The notes below the pieces were generated by a model. That model did no database searches and had not been told where the DNA came from. It saw only the letters and a program-made list of their open reading frames with translations. The position numbers and the translations under genes were made by a program. DNA of 64,000 bases from Scleroderma bovista (Eukaryota; Basidiomycota; Agaricomycetes; Boletales; Sclerodermataceae): the NCBI GenBank assembly GCA_037178675.1, contig JAYMGJ010000206.1, positions 62,001 through 126,000 of the forward strand. The letters run 5' to 3'. Positions 11,110 to 22,139 of this stretch are shown here, piece by piece. Every line of letters begins with the position of its first letter. Position 1 is the stretch's first letter.

Positions 11110-12603
11110 CCCTTTCCCTTTAGTATTGATCGGATAATGATTTGCACGGCAATTACATACATACGGCTAATAAATACAAATCGGAACTACTGCCACCGCT
11201 AGCGCTGATCTGCGAATGACGCTCACTTTGACGCATTCTGATTGGACGAAGAGGCTGAACCAAATGACTATTCTGAGCACTTTTTTTTGCTCGGCTCGAA
11301 ATGTTCGCTTCATACGTCGATGGATCAGGTTGCCATTTCATGGTTGGAGGTTTGCAAGGTTCATATACCCGAGGCTCCACACTCGCCCACCATACTTCAA
11401 GAGGGAATTCTACATTCATATACTATCACTTGACCGGTCTTGCAAAATGAAAACACCATGTCTCATAGCTACACAACCACATAAGTAAGTATTGTACAAA
11501 TTACATAGGCAGGTAGGGGACCATGTATGAAGGAACTTGAGATAGAAATTAAAGCAATATGTGAGGTGTAGAGGCTGCCAGAACGATGCCGGTTTATCGC
11601 ACAAAATGACGCCGAGTTGCAAGTGTTCCCATCCGCCAAATGGAGAGCTGTCACCCAGTGTCACACCTAACTTTACAACTCCGACGCTTTGATAACCAAA
11701 TGCCGTGCAACGACCGCTGAAGGGTAGCAGCTTATGTAAGACACTTTTACGCACTGTGGTGGCGGCTGAGTCACTCCGCCAGTACTCCGCTTGACATTGT
11801 CACGCTCTTGCATCACTTCATTGCAATGTCAATCGCAATTGAAATGTCCTCTTGACTGCGTCCAAAAATTTTGTAGGAAGTAGGGAAGTATATGAAGAAT
11901 CTCATTTCAGCTTTGTATGTTTATCTGGTGTGATTTGATTTCAGCCCTGATGAGTTGTTCTGAAAATAGCCCCTTTAGAGCAGTAAATGGTGTCCTGCTC
12001 GTGTACAGACGTATTTTATTGAAAAAAAAGGATATAACCCTCTTGATATACTATAGTATAACATGCTCTATGTACGACTACTTGGCTTGGATTGAAGTGT
12101 TGCATGTTGTAGTTAGTGTTTTGCATCTCCGTGTCATTTTGCAACACCGGTCAAGTGATAGTATCACAACTGTTCGCTTCACGGAGGGAAGGCAAAATTT
12201 ATCGTCCGAGAGTGAGGAAAAAAGTTCCGAATCGAGGTGAGGTCACTGCGGCATCTCACTTTAGTAACAGGTGTACCTCACCCTCACAAAAAGGTGTCCT
12301 TGCTTCGAAGTTCCAACGGCAACACTACGCTACAAGCTTGTACTTCTTTGCTCGGCTCTAGATATTCGCTTCAAGGAGAGAAAGAGAATGATATCGCCAC
12401 TGTTCGCTTCACGGAGAGAAATTAAAGAGCATGCAGAGTTTCATGGGTAGGTCTGTAGGTAGGCTATCTGCAAAATCATCGAATCACGCTACACTTTGAT
12501 TGGATGGGGACGAGGTTTACGACAAAGCTTAACCAAACGGGGACTATTATGTTGTGCACGCCATACAAGTAGGCATTAAGTATGTCAGACTGCCAGTTTG
12601 ACC
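11110..12603. promoter_or_regulatory. Shared OLE1 / elongase-C intergenic region
   Basis: About 1.5 kb separates the divergent start codons. Related words occur on both sides of the embedded TIR element. One is a tgctcggctc...tattcgcttca block near 11288 and again near 12350. Another is TGTTCGCTTCACGGAG near 12169 and 12403. A third is a TGATTGGa(c/t)g...gaccaaac-type block near 11238 and 12497. The last resembles a block near 17250 upstream of the GTPase gene. ATTGG is the CCAAT-box core. A common regulatory use is inference. Confidence 0.4.
11423..12161. mobile_element. 739-bp non-autonomous TIR element (MITE-like)
   Basis: The ends are inverted repeats. Starting CTATCACTTGACCGG, they match over about 30 bases with one mismatch, through ttgcaaaatga. 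A TA dinucleotide flanks each end (11421-11422 and 12162-12163), as expected for a TA target duplication. No transposase ORF lies inside, so it would need an autonomous Tc1/mariner-like partner. It sits between OLE1 and elongase C. Confidence 0.75.
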
Positions 12604-13859
12604 ATGCCCAACCTCGCAGACTTTTTCCTCACCTACATTCCCACCGACTCTATCCCACTCTCCCTCCAGTCGTACATCCGGGGCGAGACACCCTTGTCGA
12701 CATGGCCCGCTGTTATCTCCATGACAGTGACCTACCTTGCTGTTGTCTTGGGCACACGAGCGATCATGAAGGACCGCGCTCCACTCAAACTTACCACTCT
12801 TTTCCGCGCCCATAACCTCGTTTTGTGTGCATTCAGCTTCGTATTCATGGTCCTCCTTGGTGAGGAAGTCGTGTCAACCTGGAGGAAGGTTGGCACGTAT
12901 GACATCTTTTGTGCCGATGAGGCTTTTACACCAGTGAGTGCTCGATCAAGCTTGGGATGACGTCGCTCAATATTGTTGCAGAGAATCGAATTCTACCTAC
13001 TTATAGCCTACCTCTCTAGGTACTACGAATTTGTTGACACCATATTCCTGGCTCTTAGGAAGAAACCTCTGCGTAAGATATGTTAATCGTGCTATTTGGA
13101 CGAACTTGACAGTTGGGCGGCAGAATTCCTTCATGTGTATCACCATGCCGCTACAGTGGTTTTAGGATTCATTCAGATGAATGGCCGGGCGACAGTCGTA
13201 AGTTATTCCCCAGCAAATACACCTGACTCTGATAATTGTTGTTTGAAGTGCTGGGTAGCACCTCTTCTCAATCTCGGGATCCATGCCATAATGTGTAAAC
13301 ATACAACATTCTATCACTCGTTTGTTGGCTGAGAGTCTCTAGACTACTACTACTTCGCAACTGCTGGCGGAGCTAGGTTTTGGGCAAGTACCCTGCACTT
13401 CTTGGCAATGTTCACTCCAATTTATACCCGTCGTTAGTGGAAGAAACATCTGACCACTCTGCAAATAGTCCAGTTTGTCATCATCATTGTCACTGCAGCT
13501 TTTGCGGGTAAGAGCAGGAATTTTTTCTCAGTAATGAATCTTCGTATTCACTGCATGGTGACATTTCAGGATGGAACCTAATCGCCCATAACTGGTTGCC
13601 TATGGTGCCTCATTTCGGAAATTGCTCCGGTGATCTAGGTACCGGGCTCACTGGAACTGCCATCATCGCGAGCTATCTCCTCTTGTTTGTCAAGTTCTTC
13701 AACCGAACATACACCAAAAATACCCAGGCAAAGACGCCCCACCACAGTAGTGCAAGAGCCAGAATGGACGGCATGTCTTCGGGGAGCCTACTACTCCGTG
13801 TCGATTCCAGTAAGTTCCTTGATGCCACGGACGCTTTGGTGCTGACGACCTCGACTTGA
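12604..13859 (+). CDS. Fatty-acid elongase (ELO family), copy C
   Basis: Seven exons, 12604..12933, 12982..13072, 13124..13197, 13249..13294, 13343..13383, 13438..13507 and 13570..13859, give 313 aa. Exon lengths 1-6 equal those of copy A (330, 91, 74, 46, 41, 70). It has IEFYLLIAYLSRYYEFVDTIF, the HVYHH box, NLGIHAIM and a C-terminal SYLLLFVKFF helix. The intron after RFW starts GCAAGT, a GC-AG intron where copies A and B have GT. The C-terminal tail is polar and differs from copy A. Role as for copy A: 3-ketoacyl-CoA synthase of the ER elongation cycle. Strand is opposite to the other copies. Confidence 0.92.
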
Positions 13860-15558
13860 CGTAGACGCATAATGTAGAGCATTGGGAATGGTCATTTATA
13901 ATCATCGTCCTGCTATGCTCAGTTCGATTTACCCGTTCTTTACATGCATTCATTTCACCTTTATATTACTTAGTCCCTTGATCGAATGAGATTGACTGAC
14001 TTTATGCAACTAGAAAGCTTGCAAGTCTTTACTCTGTATCTGTCGAGCGCATCTTCAGATCTACTTTATTAAACTAACTTGCGTGAGAACTCGAGACAAG
14101 CTCGACATCTCATCATTGTCTAGAACATATAAGACACAACCCTTGAATCTCATTGGTCGACGGACAACTGTCAAAACAATTTTTGACCAGTTGGCTCTTG
14201 GTCAGCCTTGGTACTCAGTGCTGAGGTCTGTGCACTTATTGATAAGTCACTTTGTTGGTCCCATTTTTTCCCAATTATGCACCAGAGACCCAGATATGTC
14301 ACTGTCAACCTCACTACCCAGTAGTCTCCCAAACCCAGACTCTAAGTTAGAGGAAGATAGTTGTTCCACACTACCCAGCAACTGGGCAAGACCCTCAGGT
14401 GACTCGCAAGGACATGTATACCGACCTGTCTATAGATTAATGCGTCACCTATTCTGGACTAATTTGTGAAGCAGCACGAAAGACTTCTCGAATGATTGCT
14501 ACCAATGGAGATGGTCGTGAACACCATCAATCATTGACAGCACGCAGGAAATTATCTCGGTGTTTACAGCACCATTTTATGTAACAATGAACACTTACTC
14601 GCTCAAATCTCTCTAGTGGCTAGCACGGAAGTTGCTAGTATGCAATGAAGCAGCCTGAGAAGTGTTGAAAAGTGGTCCAATGCCAAGTTACGACATTCGA
14701 ATTTCAAACTCACTGGTTGATCAGAACTGACTTGTTACTGTCGGATTCTATGGAAGTTAACTCATCTGCCAGTCAAAGCTTTCCACTTCACTTGCCCATT
14801 GGTGCAGTTGAACAATGGTCCCTCTGTTTTCAGGACAATTGGCGAGGAAGAAGGCTATGGATAACGTAGAGCTGGTCGGCTATGCTTTGGGATCCCAGTC
14901 ATTGGGCCGGTCTCCAAGACCTCGCTTGATTTGTCTGGTTCGATTGGCACATGTAGCAGTGGACGGTTTCCAGTGTTTGCGTGTGGTGCACTTACAAAAT
15001 TCCCTCTACAGGTCAGACGCCTGTTCAAGTTGGCGTCGACGCCCCTTTGTGGAATCCATTCATAGGCATTGCAGGCCCATTCATTTCTCGGTCTCGCAGG
15101 GCCGAACGCGCCAAACCAAGGCCCGCTTCTCAAGGGGAGATACAGACCTTCATTTTGGCGCGTTCGGCCTCGGCAGCCCGGGGGCCGAATAGACTGTGTA
15201 CTGTGTAGCTGCTGAGAGCAGACGGCGCTCATCCAGTAAGAAGGCTTGGTTTCTCAGGATCTCATTGGCCAGATGTCGGTTGGAACGCATCAAAAGCTGG
15301 ATTGTCACGGTATAAAAAGAGAAAATGGAAACTTCTTTGCACTTGTGGGCGTGCATCTTTGGTGCTTATAAATACCCCAGCACCCAGATCCTGTGTGCTG
15401 ATAGCACGTTAATAACGGTCTTTGAAGTGCCTTCAAAGGCAGTTAGTTGCATTTGAGGCTGAAACTTTGATCGAAGGTGTCATCCGCCGTCATGCGCTGC
15501 GGGAAAGACGCGATAACACTACTATCTACACAGTTTACGTTCGCTCACCGTTGTAGCG
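13860..15558. other. Intergenic, no gene seen
   Basis: There are no ORFs with recognisable motifs. The only structure I see is the inverted repeat at 15100-15169. Confidence 0.5.
15100..15169. repeat. 16-bp inverted repeat, GC-rich hairpin
   Basis: ggccgaacgcgccaaa at 15100-15115 is exactly reverse-complemented at 15154-15169, with a 38-base loop. Confidence 0.85.
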
Positions 15559-16719
15559 ATGGGTAACCTTTGGTCCAAGGGCCCGAAAAACCCCGAGCCT
15601 AATGTAGTAGAAAAATTACGATGCATGCACGCAGCCGAAGAGTTAAGGCTGCTGATGAACGTGAGAGGGCAGCGGAACGAGACGCAGAAGAGGCTTCCAT
15701 CCTGGCACGCGACTTGATGGCGGAGCTGCGGAAGCTGAGGGAGTTCGCTGAAAATGGAAAAAATGCCAGAGTCTGGCTAAAAGATCAAGCGCATGGAGGT
15801 CGTTATCAGGGATGCTGCTGGAAAAGAGCAGAAGGATGGAAGCAGCCGAAGAAGAAGCTGAAGAGTGCTTGATAGTGAGCAATTCCGAATCCCATAGACG
15901 CGCCGTCTCCCGATGAAATAGAGGCGATGAAGGAGCGCATTCAATACGACAAGTAGCTTTTCTATGTCGCTGTGGCGGGTATTGCAGGAAGCGGCAAGTC
16001 CTCCCTGATCAATGCTCTCCGCGGGTTGCGCAACAACAACGCTGGCTCTGCTCCCACCGATGTTACAGAGACGACAATGGAGGTGAAGAGATACGCATCT
16101 GTAAACTCTCGACCCATTGCCTGGTATGACATACCTGGGGCGGGCACGCTTTCGATTACTAGCTGGCAGTACTTCCGCACCCAGAGCCTGTACGTCTTCA
16201 ACTGCATCATCGTCCTGATGAGTGACCGCTTCATGGAGACGGACGTCGCGATCCTTGACAGCTGCAGACAGCTTAAAATCCCGGCCTACATAGTGCGGTC
16301 GAAAGCAGACCAACATATACGCAATATCACAGACATTGAAATGAGGCACGGCATCGATGACGAAAACGAACACTGAAATGGTGGTCATCGGAAACATTAC
16401 AAAGCGGCACGAAATCAATTTATCGAACGGACGAAGCAGAGCGTCAAGTCCAACCTGCAAAGAGCCAATCTTCCAGAAAAACGGGTCTATATCGTATCCG
16501 CCAACCGTGCTTTATAGCGCCGTCCAGGGTAAGAAACCGCAGGAGATCATTGACGAAGTAGATCTCTTTAGGGACTTCTACCTCGATGCACAAGACTTGG
16601 ACCTGAGGGACCTTGCTAAGTGGGTCGAGCCGTTCCACAGGGACGAGCCTTCCCAGCTCTCAAGTTTGCATTCCGGACCGGTTGTGAACCCATCTCCTGT
16701 GAGTAGTTCCGATAATTGA
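15559..16719 (+). pseudogene. IRG-like GTPase, copy A, decayed
   Basis: It is recognisably the same gene as the two intact copies downstream. It starts MGNLWS, then has a charged helical stretch in shifting frames, an AGIAGSGKSSLINALRG P-loop, YDIPGAG, VRSKADQHI and a C-terminal KKPQEIIDEVDLFRDFY. Damage includes frame changes in the coiled-coil part (about 15600-15900), an in-frame TAG at 15954-15956 just before the P-loop, a TGA near 16374, and another shift near 16500. The N-terminal MGxxxS motif and all GTPase motifs are still legible, so inactivation looks fairly recent. Confidence 0.85.
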
Positions 16720-17603
16720 ATGTTGGCGTTGAAGATCGAAGAGCTGATTTCTGCATTCCTCATGCTGTTGACTCTGATTCTTGATAGGATATTGTCCCGT
16801 TAACAATATGATGCCTTCCAGGTCAGTGGAGTAACATAGTAGTAGATACGCACCCAAATACGAACTTGATGTTGGGATTACAAAGATGTTCTCGTGAACG
16901 GAAAGTTACTGGATCACCTGTGCTGTTAGCATGGACTAAACCTGATTCTCATCCTTGTCACTGTTGTCGATTGGTTTGATTGAACACTGCACTGAGGATA
17001 TCAAAAATGGATGATGGTGGGCGAAATGTGGGCGGGGAATGAAGGCATGCTGGTCCTAGGCGACATGGAGTCATGTGACCAGGTGGCTGGCACGGCGGGA
17101 GACCGAGGCTCTGACTTCCATTGCATGCTGTCTCTTCTGTGATACATAATGCGGAGATCTGGCCACAGCTTCGCTCCCCCAGCGTCGAATTACGCTATGC
17201 ACTTCAATGCTGACCTTTCAATACTTACTCAGTGAACACCCTGATTCAATCACTGGACGAAGACGAGGTTTACGATAATACTAGACCAAACGGAGACCAA
17301 AGTTCACATGAAAGTTGAAGTCTTAGGTGTGTTCTTCCATGAGGTTTCCAGCCTGCGTTCCACTTGCAGTGTGTGGAGGCAGGGCTCCGTGCACTGATAT
17401 GATCGTCGCAGCACAGAAACAGGAAGAGATGCCCTTTGTGTTCAAATCACACGGCATGTTCCGCTCTTCTAAAAGGCCACTTGGCGTCTACTGAATCTCT
17501 CACATTCACCGCTGTCGTTCGCCACCAGCATCCTTTGCTGTCTAGGGTGCAGCGCTCCGCCATCCCTCGGATAAATTTAGCGACAAATTAACAGATTCAA
17601 CTG
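16720..17603. other. Intergenic, upstream of GTPase copy B
   Basis: No gene seen. The last 200 bp (about 17395-17600) are duplicated upstream of copy C (about 20722-20920). A block near 17250 (gacgaggtttacga...gaccaaacgg) resembles one near 12512 upstream of elongase C. Confidence 0.5.
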
Positions 17604-18809
17604 ATGGGTTCTGTATTTTCCAGTGGGAAGCGTGCCAGAGAAGCCGAAGAACGGGCTAGAAATGCAGAGCAGGCAGCGAGGGAAGCAGGAGCGAGTGCAG
17701 CAGAGGCATGCCGCCTCGCAGCCGAGATGAATGCGAAAATCATCCAGATGATGGAGGATATGCAAAGGATGCAGGCAGACCAGGAACATACGAACACGTT
17801 GGAAGAGAGAATGAAGAAGATGGAAGAGATGGCACAGCAGGCCGCTGAGCGGGCAGAACAGGCTTTAAGACGGATAGCAGAGGCTGATGAAAATGTCAGG
17901 AAAGCCCAGGAGGAGGCCGGTCGGCAAGCTGCTAAGAAAAACGAGATCTTGCAGTTCTACGAAGCAGGTATTCAACCCGCCGACATTCCGAGCGAGGAGG
18001 AAATACGGGCGATGAAAAATAAAATTCAGTACGATGAAAACATCTTCCACATCGTCATAGCAGGCATTTCGGGGAGTGGCAAATCTTCCCTTATCAATGC
18101 GTTCCGTGGGCTGCGCAGTATGAGTCCAGGTGCTGCACCCACTGGTGTCATCGAGACGACAACAGAGATGGCACGGTACCCGCCTTTCAATTCCGAGCAC
18201 CCTCTTGCTTGGTTCGACATACCTGGTGCATGCACCCGTCAGTTTTCTGGATGGAAGTATTTCAAAAAGCAGGGTCTATATGTCTTTGACGCCATTATCG
18301 TCCTGTTCGATGGGCGCTTCACGGAGACCGATATCACGATCCTCGAAAACTGCAGCCGCTTGGATATACCTAGCTTCATCGTGCGGTCCAAAGCGGACGT
18401 GCACATTCACAACATCATAATGGCGAAGCAAAGTGATGATGAAGAGGAGGATGAGTACGACCCACGGCGTTCCCAGCAACAATACGGAGCGGCGAAAGCG
18501 CAGCTTGTCAAGCAAACTCGGGAGACCGTCAATCTCAATCTCAGGCAAGCAAAGTTATCGGACCAGCGAGTCTATGTCGTATCCGCTAATAATCTCCACA
18601 TGCTCGTCAAAAATAAGAAGCCGCACAAGGTAATTGACGAAATAGAATTGATCAGGGACGTTTACCTTGAGGCCCTTGCGCGTCGTGCCTCGGATGCGCT
18701 GGACTCAGCAGTGAGCGACGTGGCTAAATGGAAAGGGGTATTCCATCAGGACAGGTTCTCAGGCTCGCGGGACGCAGACGTGCTGCAGGATTGGGAACCT
18801 GTTCTCTAG
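17604..18809 (+). CDS. Myristoyl-motif coiled-coil IRG-like GTPase, copy B
   Basis: Intronless, 401 aa. Residues 1-7 (MGSVFSS) fit the N-myristoylation pattern MGxxxS, so membrane anchoring is likely. Residues about 9-118 form a charged heptad-rich coiled coil (KRAREAEERARNAEQAA and following). The G domain starts about 148. The P-loop GISGSGKSS is at 154-162, a switch-like IETTTEMARYP near 183, G3 DIPG at 205-208 and G4-like RSKAD at 261-265. The DxPG and (R)SKxD forms, with FDAIIVLFDGRFTETD between them, resemble vertebrate interferon-inducible IRG/IIGP GTPases more than Ras or dynamin. Fungal members exist, but their role is unknown; a membrane-remodelling or defence role is only suggested by the family. 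Confidence 0.85.
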   Translation: MGSVFSSGKRAREAEERARNAEQAAREAGASAAEACRLAAEMNAKIIQMMEDMQRMQADQEHTNTLEERMKKMEEMAQQAAERAEQALRRIAEADENVRKAQEEAGRQAAKKNEILQFYEAGIQPADIPSEEEIRAMKNKIQYDENIFHIVIAGISGSGKSSLINAFRGLRSMSPGAAPTGVIETTTEMARYPPFNSEHPLAWFDIPGACTRQFSGWKYFKKQGLYVFDAIIVLFDGRFTETDITILENCSRLDIPSFIVRSKADVHIHNIIMAKQSDDEEEDEYDPRRSQQQYGAAKAQLVKQTRETVNLNLRQAKLSDQRVYVVSANNLHMLVKNKKPHKVIDEIELIRDVYLEALARRASDALDSAVSDVAKWKGVFHQDRFSGSRDADVLQDWEPVL

Positions 18810-18929
18810 GAAGAGTCATTCTGATCAAACCCAGGACTCAAATGTTTGACATATTTTTCGTGATCATGCTTACAATTTTTGTGTCAGTGTATTTGCTACT
18901 ATCGCTCCTGTACGATACGATGACAAGCA

Positions 18930-19006
18930 ACGTTCTTGTTCAGAACTGGGGGCCATGAACACAAGACCATCTGACCAACGTGCGCAAGGTTTCCTGTGTT
19001 ACGGTT
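18930..19006 (-). pseudogene. Relic of epoxide-hydrolase 3' end
   Basis: These about 75 bp (cagaactggg, ccatctgaccaacg, cgcaaggttt) match the terminal codons of the alpha/beta hydrolase at about 22268-22330 in the same orientation and at a similar distance downstream of the GTPase stop. The rest of that gene is missing here. Confidence 0.6.
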
Positions 19007-20921
19007 CAATGTCAGCTATTGATGCTCCTACCAAGGTATGCGCGTCTTGAGTTAGGGCCTATGCCTTGAGACACCCAGCTCTGGAGAAAGAGAATAGGCG
19101 AAGAAAATCAGCGGGGTATGGTTGCAAAAACTTAAGGGTAAGTGCCATGTCGGTGGATGCTGGGGGTGGACATATGCACAGACCCGACAGAGAAAGTGGT
19201 GTGAACACCGGGTGACTGGTGGACCTCGGGATAACTCAGCCACTTGGAATGATTCGGGCCAGAAAGAGGCGCTTACATCTCTAATATATAAGGAGCAGTT
19301 GCTGGCGGATGCTCATGCTGTGTTTGTGGCGGTACATTTCTGGCATGTCTGTCGTGCCGGCGGATGTGCCCGTGTTAGTATGTGTCTCGCGCCATGCTTG
19401 CTCAGTTGCATTGTCCCTAACCACTCACTTTACAATGACCAGGTTCAACCATAGGGGTAGTATATGGTAAGGGGTTATGGAGTGTTATGAGGGGTTCGAC
19501 TGTTCTGACGCTTCAGCAAGCACCAACTGCAGCCTTCTACGCACTCTGCCCCGATTTCAAGTTTATTCTTGATGGTGACCTTTCAATACATCGTAGTGTG
19601 GTGGCTTTCTCGGGAGGTCAAAAATCTGCAACAGGAAATAAGTGTTACGGATTGCACAATAACATCTTGCCTCGCTTTTTAGCCACCGACATGAGCTTAC
19701 AATGGTAGTAACAAATGTTGACGGTGGGTGTCACCTTAACTGTTTGATAATGCCCAATGTCCGACACTACGCCATAGGTGAAGAAGTCCAAGTAATTTTC
19801 CAATGCACGGAACAAATCAAAACCCACATAGAGTCCAGAGTCGCCGTCCATCTGGGCCACCAATCACGCTACTGACGCTGGCAGGATTCAAGATTACTTC
19901 ACACATCATTTCGGCACATGTCGTCCTTTCTCAAATGCACTTACTATCTCACTTGGAAAGGAGGGAAATTTACGAAGCTGCAAGATTGCTAAGACTATCT
20001 TGAACATGACTAAAACCGCCGTCACGGTGGCCAGGATCGAACCTGCATCAGTGCTCACTCTTCTCAAGGTCACTGCTTGGTATCTTGTCAACGTCATTTC
20101 TTGGATATCTGACGGGGCCGCTCGAGTCCATGGATGGACCTCTTCATTATTTGTATGGGCTATTGTATTCGTGGTTTGACTTCGATAAACTAAATGATGT
20201 GGTGTTGAGAGTCACACAGAGTGTTTTGAGTGAACTAAGTGAGTACCCTAAGTTGTAGGTTTCGAGTTGACCACCGACTAACATCAGGAAATTGGTGAGG
20301 GAAAGATAATCCATTATAACCACCAGAGGGGGTTGACACTGGATGATAATCCTAGATAAACCATTATCTGTTATTGTCAAACCCCCTCCGGTGATTATAA
20401 TGGATTATCCTTTCCTCCCCAATTTCCTGATGAACATGGATGTCAGAGTTGCCTTGAGAAATCCACCCATGGGAGCGAACGGAAAACCTATTGGCACAAC
20501 TTTAGTCCAAATAACCTTGAAAACTATCCTCTGTCATGCGTATCTGAGTCATTTATGTATGTAGTCACCTTGTAGTACATATAGACTAAGCTAGGCCCAT
20601 TAATGATGTATGCACGTCCTCTCCTCACCTTCATGAAATAGTACTATAGTGAGTCCTTCCCACTATCATGGAATGGCATGAGGTTTGCAACCTGCAGTAC
20701 TGTCGGTCAATTACCCCGATGATGATCGTCGCAGCACAGAAACAGGAAAAGGTGCCCCTTGTGTTCAAATCGCACGGCACATTCCGCTCTCCTAAAGGCC
20801 ATTTGGCGTCTGTAATCTCACATCCACCGTTGTCGTTCGCCACCCTACCACTGTCCAAGGTGCAGTACTCTGCCATACACAGCAATCCCTCGGTTAATAA
20901 ATCTAGTGACAGATCCAGCCA
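19007..20921. other. Intergenic between GTPase copies B and C
   Basis: Apart from the foldback repeat, only a hydrophobic minus-strand ORF (19906-20097) stands out. It contains STDAGSILATVTAVLVMF, faintly like a late helix of fungal seven-helix proteins. No full gene can be built. Confidence 0.4.
20282..20432. repeat. 151-bp foldback repeat (MITE-like)
   Basis: The arms (catcaggaaattgg... at 20282-20338 and its reverse complement at 20375-20432) are about 57 bp and roughly 87% matching, around a 36-base centre. Flanking duplication is unclear. It is probably a small foldback element. Confidence 0.85.
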
Positions 20922-22139
20922 ATGGGTACTGCATTCTCCAATTTTTTTGATGGTGGGAGGCGCGCCAGAGAAGCCGAAGAACGGGCTAGAAATGCAGAGG
21001 AGGCGGCGAAGGAAGCAAGAGCGAGCGCAGCAAAGGCATGCCACCTCTCAGCCGAGATGAATACGAGAATGATCCAGATGATGGATGATATGAAAAGGAT
21101 GCAGGTAGACCAGGAACATACGAAAGCGTTGGAGGAGAGAATGAAGAAGATGGAAGAGATGGCACAGCAGGCCGCTGAGCTGGCAAAACAGGCCTTAAGA
21201 CGGATGGCAGAGGCTGATGAAAATGTCAGGAAAGCCCAGGAGGAGGCCGGTCGGCAAGCTGCTAAGAAAAACGAGATCTTGCAGTTCTACGAAGCAGGTA
21301 TTCAACCTGCTGACATTCCGAGCGAGGAGGAAATACAGGCGATGAAGCAAAAAATTGAGTATGACGAGAGCATCTTCCACATCGCCATAGCAGGCATTTC
21401 GGGGAGCGGCAAGTCTTCCCTTATCAATGCGTTCCGTGGGCTGCGCAGTATGAGTCCAGGTGCTGCACTCACCGGTGTCATCGAGACGACAACGGAGATG
21501 GCGCGGTACCCCCCTTTCAATTCCGAGCACCCTCTTGCTTGGTTCGACATACCTGGTGCATGTACCCGCCAATTTTCTGGATGGCAGTATTTCAAGAAGC
21601 AGGGTCTATATGTCTTTGATGCCATTATCGTCCTGTTCGATGGGCGCTTCACGGAGACCGATATCACAATCCTCGAGAACTGCAGACGTTTGGGCATTCC
21701 TAGCTTCATCGTGCGGTCCAAAGCGGACGCGCACATTCGCAACATTATAATGGCGAAGCAAAGTGATGATGAAGAGGGGTATGAGTACGACCCACGGTGG
21801 TTGCAGCAACACTATGGAGCAGCGAAAACGCAGCTTGTCGAGCAAACTCGGGAGAGCGTCGAGCTCAATCTCGAGCAAGCAAAGTTATTGGACCAGCGAG
21901 TCTATGTCGTATCCGCCAAGAATCTCCACATGCTCGTCAAAAACAAGAAGCCGCACAAGGTGATTGACGAAATCGAACTAATCAGGGACGTTTACCTCGA
22001 GGCCCTTGGGCGTCGTGGCTCGGATGCGCTGGACTCAGCAGTGAGCAACTTGGCTAAATGGGAAGAGGTGTTCAATCGGGACAGGCTCTCAGGCTCGCGG
22101 GACGCAGACGTGCTGCAGGATTGGGAACCTGTTCTCTAG
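20922..22139 (+). CDS. Myristoyl-motif coiled-coil IRG-like GTPase, copy C
   Basis: Intronless, 405 aa, a near-duplicate of copy B. The start MGTAFSNFF again fits MGxxxS. The region right after it differs (four extra residues, FDGG) while the coiled coil and G domain are nearly unchanged: GISGSGKSSLINAFRGL, DIPGACTRQFSGW, RFTETDITILENC and RSKADAHIRN. Copies B and C share about 200 bp upstream and about 60 bp downstream, so a segmental duplication made them. It converges on the alpha/beta hydrolase with 109 bp between stop codons. Biochemical role inferred only from motifs. Confidence 0.85.
   Translation: MGTAFSNFFDGGRRAREAEERARNAEEAAKEARASAAKACHLSAEMNTRMIQMMDDMKRMQVDQEHTKALEERMKKMEEMAQQAAELAKQALRRMAEADENVRKAQEEAGRQAAKKNEILQFYEAGIQPADIPSEEEIQAMKQKIEYDESIFHIAIAGISGSGKSSLINAFRGLRSMSPGAALTGVIETTTEMARYPPFNSEHPLAWFDIPGACTRQFSGWQYFKKQGLYVFDAIIVLFDGRFTETDITILENCRRLGIPSFIVRSKADAHIRNIIMAKQSDDEEGYEYDPRWLQQHYGAAKTQLVEQTRESVELNLEQAKLLDQRVYVVSAKNLHMLVKNKKPHKVIDEIELIRDVYLEALGRRGSDALDSAVSNLAKWEEVFNRDRLSGSRDADVLQDWEPVL

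Noticed and set aside
20035..20060. B-box-like GGTTCGATCC near 20040
   Set aside because: No A box at the right distance and no tRNA fold; the match is isolated.
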